Assembly: GCF_030272615.1 (NCBI RefSeq)
Contig: NC_081415.1
Coordinates: 264,773,925-264,837,924, forward strand
Length of the DNA: 64,000 bases
Direction of reading: 5' to 3'
Origin: Cryptomeria japonica
Lineage: Eukaryota > Streptophyta > Pinopsida > Cupressales > Cupressaceae
Shown: positions 1 to 12,689 of the stretch, piece after piece
Layout of the letters: every line of letters begins with the position of its first letter
Numbering within the stretch: the first letter of the stretch is position 1
Position numbers and translations under genes: made by a program
The notes under the pieces: generated by a model
The model's database searches: none
What the model saw: the letters and a program-made list of their open reading frames with translations, nothing else
Told to the model about the DNA's origin: nothing

Positions 1-1460
1 ACCCGAGTACAATTATTTGCTGCAACAATATACTTTGCCTTTGTAGTAGATAGAGAAATAAAATTTTGTTTTTTGCTCGACCATGAAATCAATCTTTTTC
101 CCCAAAAAAATGCACCAGCACTAGTACTCTTCCTGTCATCCACATCTCCTACCCAATCAACATAAGTAAAAACACTCAAAGTAAAATTGTCATCTTTAGG
201 ATACCACAAACCAAAATCAATTGTTCCTTTCAAATATCTGAAAATTCTTTTGACAGCTACAACATGAGTTTCCTTAGGATCATCTTCAAATCTAGCAACA
301 AGACAAATTGCATTGATGATTTTAGGTTTGTTCTGAGTCAAATAGGGAAATCCACCAATTATAGATTTGTATCTAGTTTGATTTGCCTTATGGGAATCAT
401 CATCTTTAATGAACTTACATCTGGTCACCATAGGAGTACCAACTGGCTTTGAATCTTCCATACCAAACTTCTTCAACAACTCTTTTACATACTTGGACTG
501 AGATATAAAGATTCCTTTTTTCTGACTGTGTGATTTGCATACCCAAAAATAATTTCATCTCTCCAATCATAGACATTTCAAATTCATTCTGCATTTCATT
601 AGCAAACTTTTTGCACAAACTATCATTCCCTCCAAAGATAATATCATCAACAAAAACTTCAACACTAAAAATGTTATCATGATCAATCTTGAAGTACAAA
701 TTAGTATCAACAGTACCTTTGTTAAAATCCTAGATTCAACATATACTTATCCAATCTAGCATACCATACTCTTGGGGCTTGCTTCAGTCCATACAAAGCT
801 TTCTTCAACCAACAAACCATATCTCCTTGATCAAACAATTTAAATTCATCTAGTTTCTCAATGTACACTTCTTCTTCCAATTCACTATTTAAGAATGTTG
901 AATTGGCATCCATATGCTAGACTTTGAAATCCTTGTAAGCAACAATAGCAAGAAACAATCTTACAACTTCAATTCTTGCCATAGGGGAAAACGTTTCTTC
1001 AAAATCAATTCCTTCCATTTGTGAATATCCTTTACAAACAAGTCTTGTTTTGTTTCTAACAACTTCACCAAGATCATTCAATTTGTTTTGCAAGACCCAT
1101 TTGGTTCCAATTACATTTTTGTCCTTAGGTCTAGGAACAAGATCCTATGTATTATTATTTTGAATCTGCATCAATTCTTCTTCCATTGATTTTACCCAAT
1201 GTTCATCTTTACATGCTTCATTTACATCCTTAAGTTCAATATTTGAAATCAAACAATACTTAACTTGATCTTGAACAATTCTTCTTCTTATTTGAACACT
1301 TTTATTTCTATCTCCTATGATTTGATTTTTAGAATGATTCAACCTTACATACCTAGGAGTCTTAGGAATTTCTTGAATTTCATACTCTTGTTCTCTTTCT
1401 TCAGCACATGCACTAGTTCCTTCTTCTTGAGGCACTATATTCTCTAGAATGATTTGGACT
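1..1460 (-). pseudogene. Copia A reverse transcriptase and RNase H fragment
   Basis: Decayed Copia pol, read right to left. The linker after integrase lies at about 1145-1435 and contains the family-typical stretch RYVRLNHSKNQIIGD. RT follows at about 415-1140. It includes a degenerate form of the NSTFLN...LEEEVY segment, the LKQAPR motif (722-913) and the catalytic-site block [10 protein letters not shown] (about 635-680), where the usual YVDD reads FVDD as in the other Copia copies here. RNase H begins at 1-260, with a recognisable SWSSKKQ motif near 75-95. Several stops and frame changes separate these blocks, so it cannot encode a working polyprotein. The family is secure; the exact lineage is not. 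Confidence 0.88.
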
Positions 1461-1510
1461 TGATTCTATGTTTGAGGTTGCTTCCCATTGTTTGTACTAT
1501 CACTCTAATC

Positions 1511-2919
1511 TGTAGGCATTTGCATGAAACTTGCATTAATGAAATGTTATATTGTCATTGATGTTATTTAACTAGTAATGATGTTGTTATAATGTTGTTT
1601 TGTAACTGGTAGGAAGAGCTACTGAAGGGAAATGCAACTGGTAGGTGAGTTCGTAGTGGAAACCGATATTGCTAAGTAATGGGGAGTTGAACCGGTAAAC
1701 CCTACCCGTTGATATGATAAACCCTAACTGATGAAGTTTTTTGTAACTATTTATGATCTAATGATGAGCGATAATGATTATGACACATATGCATGTTGGA
1801 TGAGAAGAGCTTCAAATGATTTTTGGCGTGTTGAGATAATGATTTTTATCTTGGGAATGAACAAGTACATTGCATGTAATGCCAATTGAGTGATGAGTTA
1901 CTGAGTTTGATGAAGTGGTACTCAAGGAGTAGTCAAGGATATCTTGAGTGATGTGCAGAGATTGTTATGTAATCCAACGGTCATACTTGAACCGATTTGT
2001 TTGTAATCTCTATGAGAGAATTAGGTTTGTGTTGTGTTACCGACCTAATGATTTGTTGATAAGGTCGATGAGTTGTTTTATTTTAGAGTTGACAATTTAT
2101 AGTTGAGAGTGAGAGTGTGGTTGTCGAACAGATGATGTATCTGCAGTTTGTGTAAAGGAAGATAGGAGTGTGAAAAGGATGTGAACAAGCAAGTGTTGTG
2201 CTATTCAAATAGATCAACAAAAAGTTGTTGTTTTCTAACAATTACAGTAGGAAAATCCCCTAACTAGGTAAGTTCTAACAAGATTAGTGTTATTCAAATC
2301 CTCAAACCAAGTGGTCCGTTAGCTTGGATTTCAAATCCTCTACCGAGGTTACTCCTCATAGGGTATTACTTCTAATAGGCCATTATAGTCAATCTCTTAA
2401 CCGGGTGGTCCCTAACAGGATCTGTTCTTAACATGACTTTTTGTAAAGCTTTAATAGGCTTGGCTCCTAATAGGGCAAAATTCAGAAGAGTATAGAATAC
2501 TTGTGGGTATTCATCCCCCTGTGGTTTTTCCCATTTGGGTTTCCACATCAAAAATATTGTGTCAAGTGGTGAATGTTTTTGTGGTTATGTTTGCTATGGT
2601 TGAATTGCTTAACTGCTAAATCCACTTTGATATGTTATGTTAACCGACAAAAATCCAAAATAAGATTTTACTTATGTCAATAAAGTATTTGGATGTTTGC
2701 AAGTTTCAAATTGTTTTACTGTTAATCTATTATAACAATCAACCAGTTTAACTTGACAGTGATATTGCATTTGTAGTTCAGTGGTTTAACTTGTTAGTTT
2801 AGAGTTTTCTTTGAGAGGTTGATTTTGAGATTGGTGAAAGTTTATATTAGTTTTCTATCTACTGATTCACCCCCCTTCTTAGTAGTCAACCAGATCCTTA
2901 TTCTTTCATGATACCATCA
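1511..2919 (+). repeat. 5' LTR of Copia B
   Basis: About 1.41 kb, beginning TGTAGGCATT and ending ACCATCA. It matches the 3' LTR from 8493 (TGTTGGAATT start). It contains the block around 2500-2550 (GTGGGTATTCATCCCC, then TTTTTCCCATTTGGGTTTCC) that also occurs, in reverse orientation, in Copia E LTRs. It also carries an irregular series of short CCTAACAGG / CTCTAACCGGGTGGT-like phrases (about 2240-2480). Confidence 0.93.
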
Positions 2920-2921
2920 AT

Positions 2922-2933
2922 TGGTATCATAGC
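2922..2933 (+). other. Primer-binding site of Copia B
   Basis: TGGTATCATAGC sits two bases after the 5' LTR. It differs by one base from TGGTATCAGAGC, the usual plant Copia site complementary to the 3' end of initiator methionine tRNA. Confidence 0.9.
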
Positions 2934-2989
2934 TTCTCAGGTCCTCTAAGGTCTAAGCCTAACAACTTGAGGTAAAGATCTTGTAGAAC

Positions 2990-5900
2990 ATGATGAAGAA
3001 GGAAGGTCCGAAGTTTAATAGAGAGAACTATAGGATATGGAGTGATAGAATGAAAATTTATATTGAGTCTAGGAAGTCAATACTAGGAAAATGTTGGTAC
3101 TCAATATGTTGCACCTAGTGGGATTAAGACTGATGATCAGAAGAAAGAGCAACAAGAAAACAATCAAGCATTGGAGGCTATTGTCTGTTCTTTGTTTGAT
3201 GTAGAATATGTTGATGTCCATAGTCTGGAGACTGCTTATAAGGTATGGAAGAAACTTGAAGAGATTTATAGCGGTGATGAACATGTGAAGATTTCCAAAG
3301 AAGAGAGTCTAAGAGGAAAGTCTGATGACATGCAGATGGTTGAAGGAGAGAATATACAACAATATGGTCAGAGGATAAAAGAGACAGTTGGTGAGATCAA
3401 GAGTGCAGGTGGTAAATTAGATGATACCATAGTGGTTAGCAAGGTGTTGAGAACCCTTCTATCAGTCTATGCTATTTGAGTTGCAACCATTAAGGAGCTA
3501 AAGTCAATTGACAAAACCAAGGTAACCCTTGACTCCATCATTGGTAAGCTTACTACTTTTGAATTAAATGGTTATGGTGGTAGTGTTTAGAAATCCAAAT
3601 TTGTATTTAGAGCTTTAGTTTCTAACCCATCTATGAGGAAAAGTAGAGATGTCAGTCACAGTTATGAATCTAGATCCAGCAGAGAAGTTGATGATGATGA
3701 TAGTTTGGTTGAGCTTGAAGCATTGTTGGCCAAGCGGTCGCTCAGAGGTACCGGTAAGTACAGAGGTAAATTACCTTTGAAATGTTTTGCATGAAACAAG
3801 ATTAGACACATTTTAGCTAACTATCCTAATGGTGACAATGAGCACAAGCAAGAGAAGTTCAAGAAGTACAAAGGAAAAGGCAAAAGAGATTGTCTTATTG
3901 CAGTTGATGGTGGTTTCACTAATGAGGAATTTGAGGGAGATTCTAATAAAGACATTGTTTTTGTAGCCATTAAAGAAGAGACATCTGATTAGAAAGCATT
4001 AGTTTCTCACTTGGATAATTCTGATGATTGGATCATTGATAGTGGTTGTTCACATCACATGACTGGTGACCAAAGTAAATTTCTCTCTTTGAAGGAATTT
4101 GATGATGGAGTTGTGAGATTTGGTAATGATTCACCATACATGGTAAAAGGTAAGGGAACTATTTCTCTTAATGGAAAGAGAAGTGCAGGTGATGTCTACT
4201 AAGTTGAAGGACTAAAGCACAATCTTTTGAGTGTTTCTCAACTCAATGACAAAGGATACCCATTGGAGTTTAAGAATGGTATGTGCAAAATCTATGGGAG
4301 AAAATGTGAACTAATTGCAGCCGACAAGCAGACTAAAGGTAACCTATTTCACCTGAATCCTAAAGTCAACAACTATTTAATTGCTAAAGTAGATGATAGT
4401 TGGATTTTTCATAGGAGATTTTGTCATATAAATTTTGATAACATTGTTAAAGTGAGTAAGTCCAAGACAGTGAGAGGTTTGCCTCAGTTGGACAAACTAG
4501 TTAATGCCCTATGTAAGGAATGTCAGTTGGGAAAGATGTCATCCTCAAATTTCAAGAGCAAATTTTTTTAGCAGAACATCTATTAGATTTCATTCATACA
4601 GACCTCTGTGGACCAATAAGGACTAAAAGTATTCAAGGTGAAAAATATTTTATGATCTTCACTGATGATTTCTCAAGAATGATGTGGGTCACATTCTTGA
4701 AGGAAAAAACAAAAGCATTTAGTAAATTCAAGGCATTCAGGGCCTTAGCTGAAAAGGAGAGTGGTAAGAAAATAAAGTGTCTGAGGACTGATCAAGGTGG
4801 TGAATTTACTTCCGAAGAATTCACTAAATATTGTGAAGAAAATGGTATCAAATGCCACCTTTCTGCATCGAGGACACCACAACAGAATGGTATTGCAGAG
4901 AGGAACAATTGGTCAGTTGCTGAAGCTGCTAGAATGATGTTGATACAAGGAGGTGTAGGAAAAAAATTCTGGAGAGAAGTTGTCAGCACAACTGTCTACA
5001 CTATGAACAAAATTTTAGTAAAGAGAGGTAAGGATAGGACTCCTTATGAATACTAGTATGGTAGATCACCTAATGTCAGTTATTTCAAGATATTTGGTAG
5101 TAAATGTTTTATTAAGAGAGGTGACTATATCAGTAAGTTTGAGGCTAAAAGTGATGAAGGTATATTTCTTGGTTACTCCACCAATAGTTAGACCTACAAA
5201 TGTTACAAATGTCAGACACGAAGAATCATTGAGAGTGTTGATGTTCGAGTGGATGAGTATCCTAAAGTGTCAGGGGAAACCGGTGTGGAGAAAAAGGATG
5301 AAGATCCTTGCATTCTGTTTTTGGAACCAAAACTGGTGAAACCTGAAACTGGTAACTGTAATACCCTAAAAATGGTCATCTAAACCATGGGCCCCTAATC
5401 TTGACAACATCACCAAGGTCCTAACCAAAGGCAATTAAACCAATCTTGAGCACACAATTAATTATAAAGTCATCAAATGTCACATGGCAAATTAATCAAC
5501 CAATATTAATTAAATATTCAATTAATTAATTGATCATTCCAAGTAAATCATTTTTAAACAATTATCTTATTTATTTTAATTGAATATCCTTGCATATTTA
5601 ATTAAATAAATCAATTTGCCACAAATCATCAAAAAGAGGAATTTAATTAAATAAATCAATTGACCACAAATCTTCAAAAATGGAAATAAATCAAAAAAGG
5701 AATTAATTGACCAAGAAAGAATTAAAAAATTGAGAAAAGAAATCAATTGGAGATAATCTTGAAAAAACAAATTAAAAATTGATAGATAATCTCAAAGAAA
5801 GCAATTAAAACAATTAATTATTAAAATTGAATGAAATAGAGAATAAATCAATTTTTTTTTATTTTATCTTAATTTTAGTTCAATTTGCTTTAAAACTGAG

Positions 5901-8105
5901 AAAAGCATCCAATCACATCAATTCACCTAGATTGTGCTTCCTCTTGGAAAATCTTGACCACTCATCATCATTTGATCTCAACCGTTGGTTTCTTTCTGAA
6001 TTTTCTATAAATTCAGGCTCATCTCTCATTCAAAAAAAAAAGGGATCCTAGAGGCTGGAGAATATATTGTTATTATACTATTATTGCTCTAGATTCATTG
6101 AGAATATTGCATATTAATTATTTCATATTGATTAAATCATTTAGCTTAATATTGCAAAAATCATGTTAGATTAATATTGCATCCATCTAGCATTCATCAT
6201 GTTCATATAGATAAAATCCTTCGTCTTGACGTTGTCTAGTCACTGGTATTGCTTATAATATGAGAGCAATCATATACTCACATCTTTTAGAAGGCAATGG
6301 GTTGATTTGTTATAGTTTATTATTCATTGATTATATCTGATTAACCATGCATATAATGACTTGATTGAAGTGTTGTGCTTACAGATATAGGTCCACTTTT
6401 CACACACACAGTAACGTGAATGTTGTTGTACTAGTTCAATCAGAATAGGTAGATTTAGAAGAAGATGATGATAATGAAGTAGAAGAACCTGAATATAATG
6501 ATCATATTATTTTGAGGTATATGAGACTCAATCACAATCCTGACCAGATTATTGGAGATAAGGATGTTGGAGTGTTAACCATAAGAAGAATTAGACAGAA
6601 TTCTTGCATGATCTCCACTATTGAGCCTAGAATGCTAAGGAATCATTTGGAGATGATCATTGGATTAAAGCTATGGAGGAGGAGCTTGATCAAATTGAGA
6701 AGAACAACACATGCACCCTAGTACCCAGACCGATGAATAAAAATGTGATAGGTACTAAGTGGGTATTCAGGAACAAACTAAATGAAGATGGTATAGTAGT
6801 CCGAAACAAAGCTAGATTTGTTTGAAAAGGTTTGCACAAGAATAAGGAGAAGATTATGGTGACACTTTTAAGATGTCAAAACTTTACTTGCATTTTCAGC
6901 ACATAGGGGATTCAAAGTATATCAGATGGATGTGAATTCAACATTTTTGAATGGAATACTGGAAGAAGAAGTATACATTGAGTAGCCAGATGGTTATGCT
7001 TTGACTTTTGAAAAAGACATGGTATGCAAGTTGCACAAGGTACTATATGGATTAAAGCAAGCATCAAGAGAATGGTATAAAAGGATTAATTCACACCTCA
7101 TGAAGATAGGTTTTTAGAGAACCAGTGAAGACATCAATATATATCTCAAATTTGAAGCAGATGAGATACTAGGTAGTGAAGTGTTTGTGGATGATATCAT
7201 ATTTGGAGGTAATGATGACATGAGCAATGACTTTGCAAATGAAATAAAGAGTGAGTTTGAAATGTCTCTAGTGGGAGAGATAAAAAAAATTTATAGGCTT
7301 GCAAATAGAACAAATGAACGGTGGTATTTTCATCACATAGTCTAAATATGTGAAAGAGGTATTAAAGACATTTGGTATGAGTGACTGTAAACTAGTTGGG
7401 ACACCAATGGTCACAGGATGTAAATTGTCTAAGGAAGATGAAGCCACATTTGTTGATGAAAAGGAGTATAGGTCAATGATTGGGAAATCGCACTATGTTG
7501 TTCACAACAAACCGGATATAGCTCATGTAGTTGGTCTAGTTGCTAGATTTTAGAAGAATCCAATGGAAACACATTTGATAGCAACCAAGAGGATATTCAG
7601 ATATTTGAAAGGCACTATTGACTATGAATTATGGTATCCATATGTAGGTAACTTTGTTTTGAAGGTGTATATAGATGCATACTAGGTAGGTAATGTTGAT
7701 GATAGGAAAAGCACAACCGGTGGAGCATTCTTTCTTAGAGGAAGACTTTTTTCATAGAGTAGAAAGAAGCAGAGTTGTATATCACAGTCTACTACTGAAG
7801 CTGAGTATGTTGCAACTGATATGAATTGTACCTAGGCTATCTAGATGAGACACATTTTGGAAGGTTTCAAGATGAATTTTATAGATCCTGTAAAGATCTT
7901 ATGTGACAATACCAATGCCATAAATATTTCCAAGAACCCTGTTTTGCATGCACGAACCAAGCATATTGAATTAAAGTATCATTTCTTGAGAGAAAAAGTG
8001 CAGAGTAAAGATGTGATATTGGAGCATGTTTCTACCAAGGAGCATCTTGCAAATATCTTTACAAAACCTCTGCCTAAGACTACTTTTGAGTATCTTAGAA
8101 GTTAG
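2990..8105 (+). pseudogene. Copia B gag-pol polyprotein, decayed
   Basis: Domains in order: gag of the UBN2 type from ATG 2990 (opening MMKKEGPKFN, the same family as Copia E gag); a ruined CCHC zinc knuckle at about 3777-3832 with a stop in place of one cysteine region; aspartic protease with DSGCSHHMTGD at about 4029-4061; integrase zinc-binding region with CKEC near 4510-4520; integrase core at 4580-5330 with HTD, LRTDQGGE and QNGIAERNN carrying the D, D and E residues. The solo Gypsy LTR then interrupts. RT follows at 6700-7300 with [10 protein letters not shown], then RNase H at about 7660-7850. The end reads KPLPKTTFEYL, then a premature stop. At least ten stops and several frameshifts are present, so this is a dead copy. 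Confidence 0.9.
5357..6410 (+). mobile_element. Solo Gypsy LTR with perfect target duplication
   Basis: A 1,054-bp LTR beginning TGTAATACCCTAAAA and ending TTTTCACACACACA. It is flanked by the exact 5-bp direct repeat GTAAC at 5352-5356 and 6411-6415. No internal region remains, so it is the product of recombination between the two LTRs of a former Gypsy element. Its 3' half is repeated at 9470-10086, where the LTR end is followed on the same strand by a primer-binding-site-like sequence. This confirms both the LTR end and the plus orientation. Confidence 0.93.
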
Positions 8106-8480
8106 CTAGGGGTTGTACCCCTTCATGAGGTCAATTGAGCATGATGTAGAGTACATCAGTCTCGAAGCTACTTGCAAAATTTTACAATAGGTTTAGTGTA
8201 GAGTGGAGTTATTCCATAGGGGGAGCATCAAGTCGCAGGTTGATGATGCTGAATAGTGAAGTTTGACATTGCATGTTTTACTTTCACTTTGGCATTGTTG
8301 TCAAAGGGCGAGAAGAACTATGTGATTATTGGGGAAGAATAATTGTATGATTGATAGAGAGAAGTTCTACAGCCAGCTACTAGCTGAAGACAAGGAGACT
8401 ACATGGTAAAATGTAAACCAAGATTCCTATTCACAATCATAGCAATCAAGGGTATTTATACTTGTATTGCCATCAATGCC

Positions 8481-8490
8481 AAAGGGGGAG
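8481..8490 (+). other. Polypurine tract of Copia B
   Basis: AAAGGGGGAG lies two bases before the 3' LTR start (TG at 8493), the expected place for plus-strand DNA priming. The same tract occurs on the minus strand at the equivalent position in Copia E. Confidence 0.85.
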
Positions 8491-9469
8491 GTTGTTGGAA
8501 TTTACATGAAGATCGCATTAATGAAATGTTATATCGTCATTGATGTCAATTAACTGGTAATGATGTTGTTATAATGTTATTTTATAACTGGTAGGAAGAG
8601 ATAGTGAAGGATACTGCAACCATTAGGTGATTTTATAGTGGAAACTAGTATTGCTAAGTAATGGGGAGTTGAACCGATAAACCATATTTGTTGATATGAT
8701 AAACCCTAACCGATGAAGTTTATTATATTGGTTTATGATCTGATAATGAGTGGTAATGATTATGACATATATGCATGTTGGATGAGAAGAGCTTCAAATG
8801 ATTTTTGGCACGTTGAGATAATGGTTTTTATCTTGGGAATGAGCAAGTACATTGCATGTAATAAAAACCATGTTATCATTTACTGAGTTCGATGAAGCTG
8901 TGATCAAGGAGCGGTCGAGGCTATCTTGAATGATGTGCAAAGATTGTTATGTAATCCAACGATCATACTTGAACCAATTTGTTTGTAATCTCTATGAGAG
9001 AATTAGGTTTATGTTGTGTTACCGACCTGATGATTTGTTTATAAGGTCGATGAGTTGTTTTGTTTCAGAGTTGGCAATTTGAAGTTGAGAGTGAGAGTGT
9101 GGTTGCCGAACCAGATGATATATCTATAGTTTGTGTAAAGGTGGATAGGAGCATGAAAAGGATCTAAACAAGCAAGTGTAGTGCTATTCAAACAGATCAA
9201 CAAACTCTTGTTGTTTTCTAACAATTACAACAGTAAAATCCCCTAATCGGGTAAGCTCTAACAAGCTTAGTGTTATTCAAATCCTCTAACCAGGTGGTCC
9301 ATTAGCTTGGATTTCAAATCCTCTACCGAGGTTACTCCTCATAGGGTATTGCTTCTAATAGGGCATTATAGTCAATCCCTTATCCAGGTGGTCCCTAGTA
9401 GGATCTGTTCTTAACAGGACTTTTTGTAAAGCTTTAACAGGCTTGGCTCCTAATAGGGAAAACTTTAAA

Positions 9470-10086
9470 TCTCAAAGAAAGCAATTAAAATAATTAATTA
9501 TTAAAATTGAATGAAATAGAGAATAAATAAGTTTTTTCTGATTTTATCTTAATTTTAGTTCAATTTCCTTTAAAACTGAGAAAAGCATCCAATCACATCA
9601 ATTCACCTGGATTGTGCTTCTTCTTGGAAAATCTTGACCGCTCATCATCATTTGATCTCAGCCGTTGGTTTCTTTCTTAATTTTCTATAAATTCAGGCTC
9701 ATCTCTCATTCAAAGAAAAAAGGGATCCTAGAGGCTGGAGAATATATTGTTATTATACTATTTTTGCTCTAGATTCATTGAGAATATTGCATATTAATTA
9801 TTTCATTTTGATTAAATAATTTAGCTTAATATTGCAAAAATCATGTTAGATTAATATTGCATTCATCTAGCATTCATCATGTTCATATAGATAAATTCCT
9901 TCGTCTTGATGTTGTCTAGTCACTGGTATTGCTTATAATCTGAGAGCAATCATATACTCGCATATTTTAGAAGGAAATGGGTCGATTTGTTATGATTTAT
10001 TATTCATTGATATCTGATTAACCATGCATGTAATGACTTGATTGAGTGTTGTGCTTACAGATACAGGTCCACTTTTCACACACACA
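9470..10086 (+). repeat. 3' part of a Gypsy LTR
   Basis: About 617 bp, closely similar to 5791-6410 of the solo LTR, ending CTTTTCACACACACA. The first ~430 bp of the LTR are missing. Confidence 0.9.
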
Positions 10087-12333
10087 TTTCAGGCGCCCAT
10101 CGTGGGGAAGAAAACTACTTTTTCGACCTCAAAATCATTTTTGTTTATCTGTAGGTTTCGTCCGTACAGCCTCTGCGAAATATCGTACAAGCAGTTTCAC
10201 TACATCATATGACATTATATTGACGCCTGTAGTTTCTCGTACAAAACAAGATCGTATCCTTTACATTGTCGTACAAATCAAAATATTCACTTGTACGACA
10301 TACTGATTCTTTTATACTTGGTCATTCTGTATTGATTTCTAACTCGTACGATAAAATCGTTCTGTCATTCTATTTTATGAAGATTGTCATACGATTCTGT
10401 GTTCTGATAGATTAAAGGCAAATTACCTTTTAGGATTTTTTGCTTAAATTTTGATTATGCTAACACTGACCCTAAATTGTCTTCTGTCTGCCTGAGATTT
10501 TTTTACAACCTAACCAATTTCTTGCAAGATGCTTGTTAAAGAATCTATCAATCAAACATACGCCTATCAAAGAATGAAAACAACATGATTACTAATGCGT
10601 TGTTTTTGCAGGTTGCCTAAAGAGAAAATCGACCAAATATTGTGTATTCTTTAAATTCATTTTTATGCACTTAAATTGCTATCTGGTTAATGAACAAATC
10701 TATCTTTCATGTTTTCAAAAAATATAAGAGGTAGGAGAGTATGCTCTTGTCTTTTACAGACAATCAGAAATCTAGACCCTTGAAGCTTTTTTCTAAGTTT
10801 TGAGATTTGTGTACCTTTAGCGAGCCTGTCACAGTGGGAAAAAATAATCACTCTGTGAGAATGACCCAAGTGAGTACAACTGGACCCGAGCATTCCAACT
10901 CACTATAATAAATAGGTCTCTGATGATTAAAGTCTCAAAGGATGGGATTATTTGAGTTTTCTCTTTGAGATCTCTCATATCGGGCATTTTGTAGGGCCTC
11001 ACGGTCTCAATCACGTTTACGTGACTACAACTTGTTTTGGTACCTTGTTGGGCTATAGGCCTCAATCATGCTTGCGTGACTTCAAGGGGTAATTTCAAAT
11101 GGAATTATTGATTAAGAACTATAAATTAGAAGCTACTCGATTCACCTCCGAAAGGTTGATAACCTTTGTGCAAGAGAGATAGTAACTCTCCCAAGACACT
11201 TGCCATATCGTGCCCCCATTAGCATTTGGAGTTGGCTAATACAGCATTGAGAATCCATTGCGTGAGACTCAGTGGCCGTATTCTGATTAGCTATTGTGTG
11301 TACTTAAGTCAGCAAGCAAAGGTTTTCTTCTCTAAGCCAACTTCCATAGGGTTAGCATGTTGTGATTGAATTATTATATATCTTGTGTGTTTTCTATGTT
11401 TTCATCCCTAAAACTGAAAATGAAATACTAAAACTGGAGAAAACAAATCAAACAACTCAGTGATAAACTCTGTCCGTGTCACAAACTAGTCCATCCTGGT
11501 CAGAAATTAGTCCATCCTAGAATTGGTTATATTGAGTTATCGTACTCAGCCATTGAAGAACTCAGAATTTTTAGTCTCTGCTCTGTGAACAGTCATACGA
11601 GTCTGCTAAATTGTCATGCTACACCAAATCCTATGTCGTACGAAACCAAATAGTCTGTCGTTTAAGCTAAATTCTATGTCGTACGAAATAAAACTGAACA
11701 AAATTATTTATCGTTCGGGACCTACCCAATTGTCGTACCATACTAAGCAGCAACTCGTACGATACAAAACTATTGTCGTCCTAAACCTGTTATATTGTCG
11801 TACAGTCTCAGAAATACAGTCATATGAGTCTCTGATTTTGCTAGTCTAGAATAGTCAAACCTGTCCAAAACAGTCTACAACGAGCCTAAGACTAGTTATC
11901 ATCCTCATAAGCATAAACAACCTTGATAGTGTACCTCTGTTGTTGCGTTGCATGATTTTGTCGATCATTTCTTAGCTAGTTCAAACAAACATCTTATCAA
12001 ACCTAAAGTTAACTTGGATAACATCTTACACAGGATAGATCATTCCTGAAACTAGACCAGATCTTAAGTTACTTCTCTCAATTACTACGTTAAATGAACT
12101 ACTAGCTATAATTTGATCTTGACTTCTGCAACACATCTCGCTCTTGGTCCTATCAGTTAGAAATGCCTGTTCAAACCAAAAGCTCTTGCAGCAAAACAAA
12201 CAAAGTAAAAGAGACACCCTTTTCGACCAACGACAATCCATTTTACAAAGAAAATCCTTTTCTTAATAAACTGTCCTCGTCATAGATACCAGTTTACGAT
12301 TTACTAATCTTTGGTCAACCCTTATCTCCTACC
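10087..12333 (+). other. Gypsy leader with primer-binding site and TCGTAC motif cluster
   Basis: The sequence right after the LTR (GGCGCCCATCGTGGGG, 10092-10107) is in the position and of the general form of a Gypsy primer-binding site. The leader to the gag ATG at 12334 has no coding sequence I trust. It is unusually rich in TCGTAC and the palindrome TCGTACGA, in two clusters: about 10160-10400 and 11590-11830. Confidence 0.7.
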
Positions 12334-12689
12334 ATGTCAGGAGAAAGGCAAGAAAGAGAAGCTAGTAAACGAAACACTCACGAAGATTTCAGCAATCATG
12401 CCACTGACAATGATTCATCAACTAAATCTGAGCTTCCTGAACCTCCTGAAGACGAAGTACATAAATGTCAGAATCATAAAGAATTCCAAAAAATGATGAA
12501 GGTCATCATGGCTAGGGAAAAAGAAGACTATTTCCTTGAATTAGCAAAACAAGGTGCCAAACTCCCTACTGGTTATAATGTGGAGGCCCTTGTTGCTAAA
12601 GAGGAAGAGACACCATGGGGAAAAATGAGCAAACAAATGCAAGCATTACAAACTGCGGTTACAAGAATAGAAAACAAAGATAAAACGCA
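12334..12689 (+). pseudogene. Gypsy gag N-terminal fragment
   Basis: An open frame from ATG 12334 (MSGERQEREASKRN) that is hydrophilic and rich in Glu and Lys, with a coiled-coil-like stretch near KMSKQMQALQTAV. It lies where gag should start after the leader. Beyond about 12690 the frame runs into Copia B LTR sequence, so only roughly 118 residues are Gypsy-derived. It contains no zinc knuckle and no protease. The assignment to gag rests on position more than on a motif. Confidence 0.6.

Larger units (their letters stand above)
9470..12689 (+). mobile_element. Truncated Gypsy insert: partial LTR, leader and gag start
   Basis: The insert starts in the middle of the same LTR family as the solo LTR at 5357-6410 (its first bases match from about 5790). 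It reaches that LTR's end at 10086, continues through a primer-binding-site-like sequence and a leader of about 2.2 kb, and stops about 120 codons into gag. It has neither a complete LTR nor an LTR at its right edge. It is flanked by the 9-bp repeat AACTTTAAA, not the 5-bp duplication normal for LTR elements. Confidence 0.85.

Noticed and set aside
10183-11803. TCGTAC motif array as a CRISPR-like or tandem repeat
   Set aside because: Spacing is irregular, the motif is only 6-8 bases, and the host is a plant retroelement leader; there is no repeat-spacer structure.
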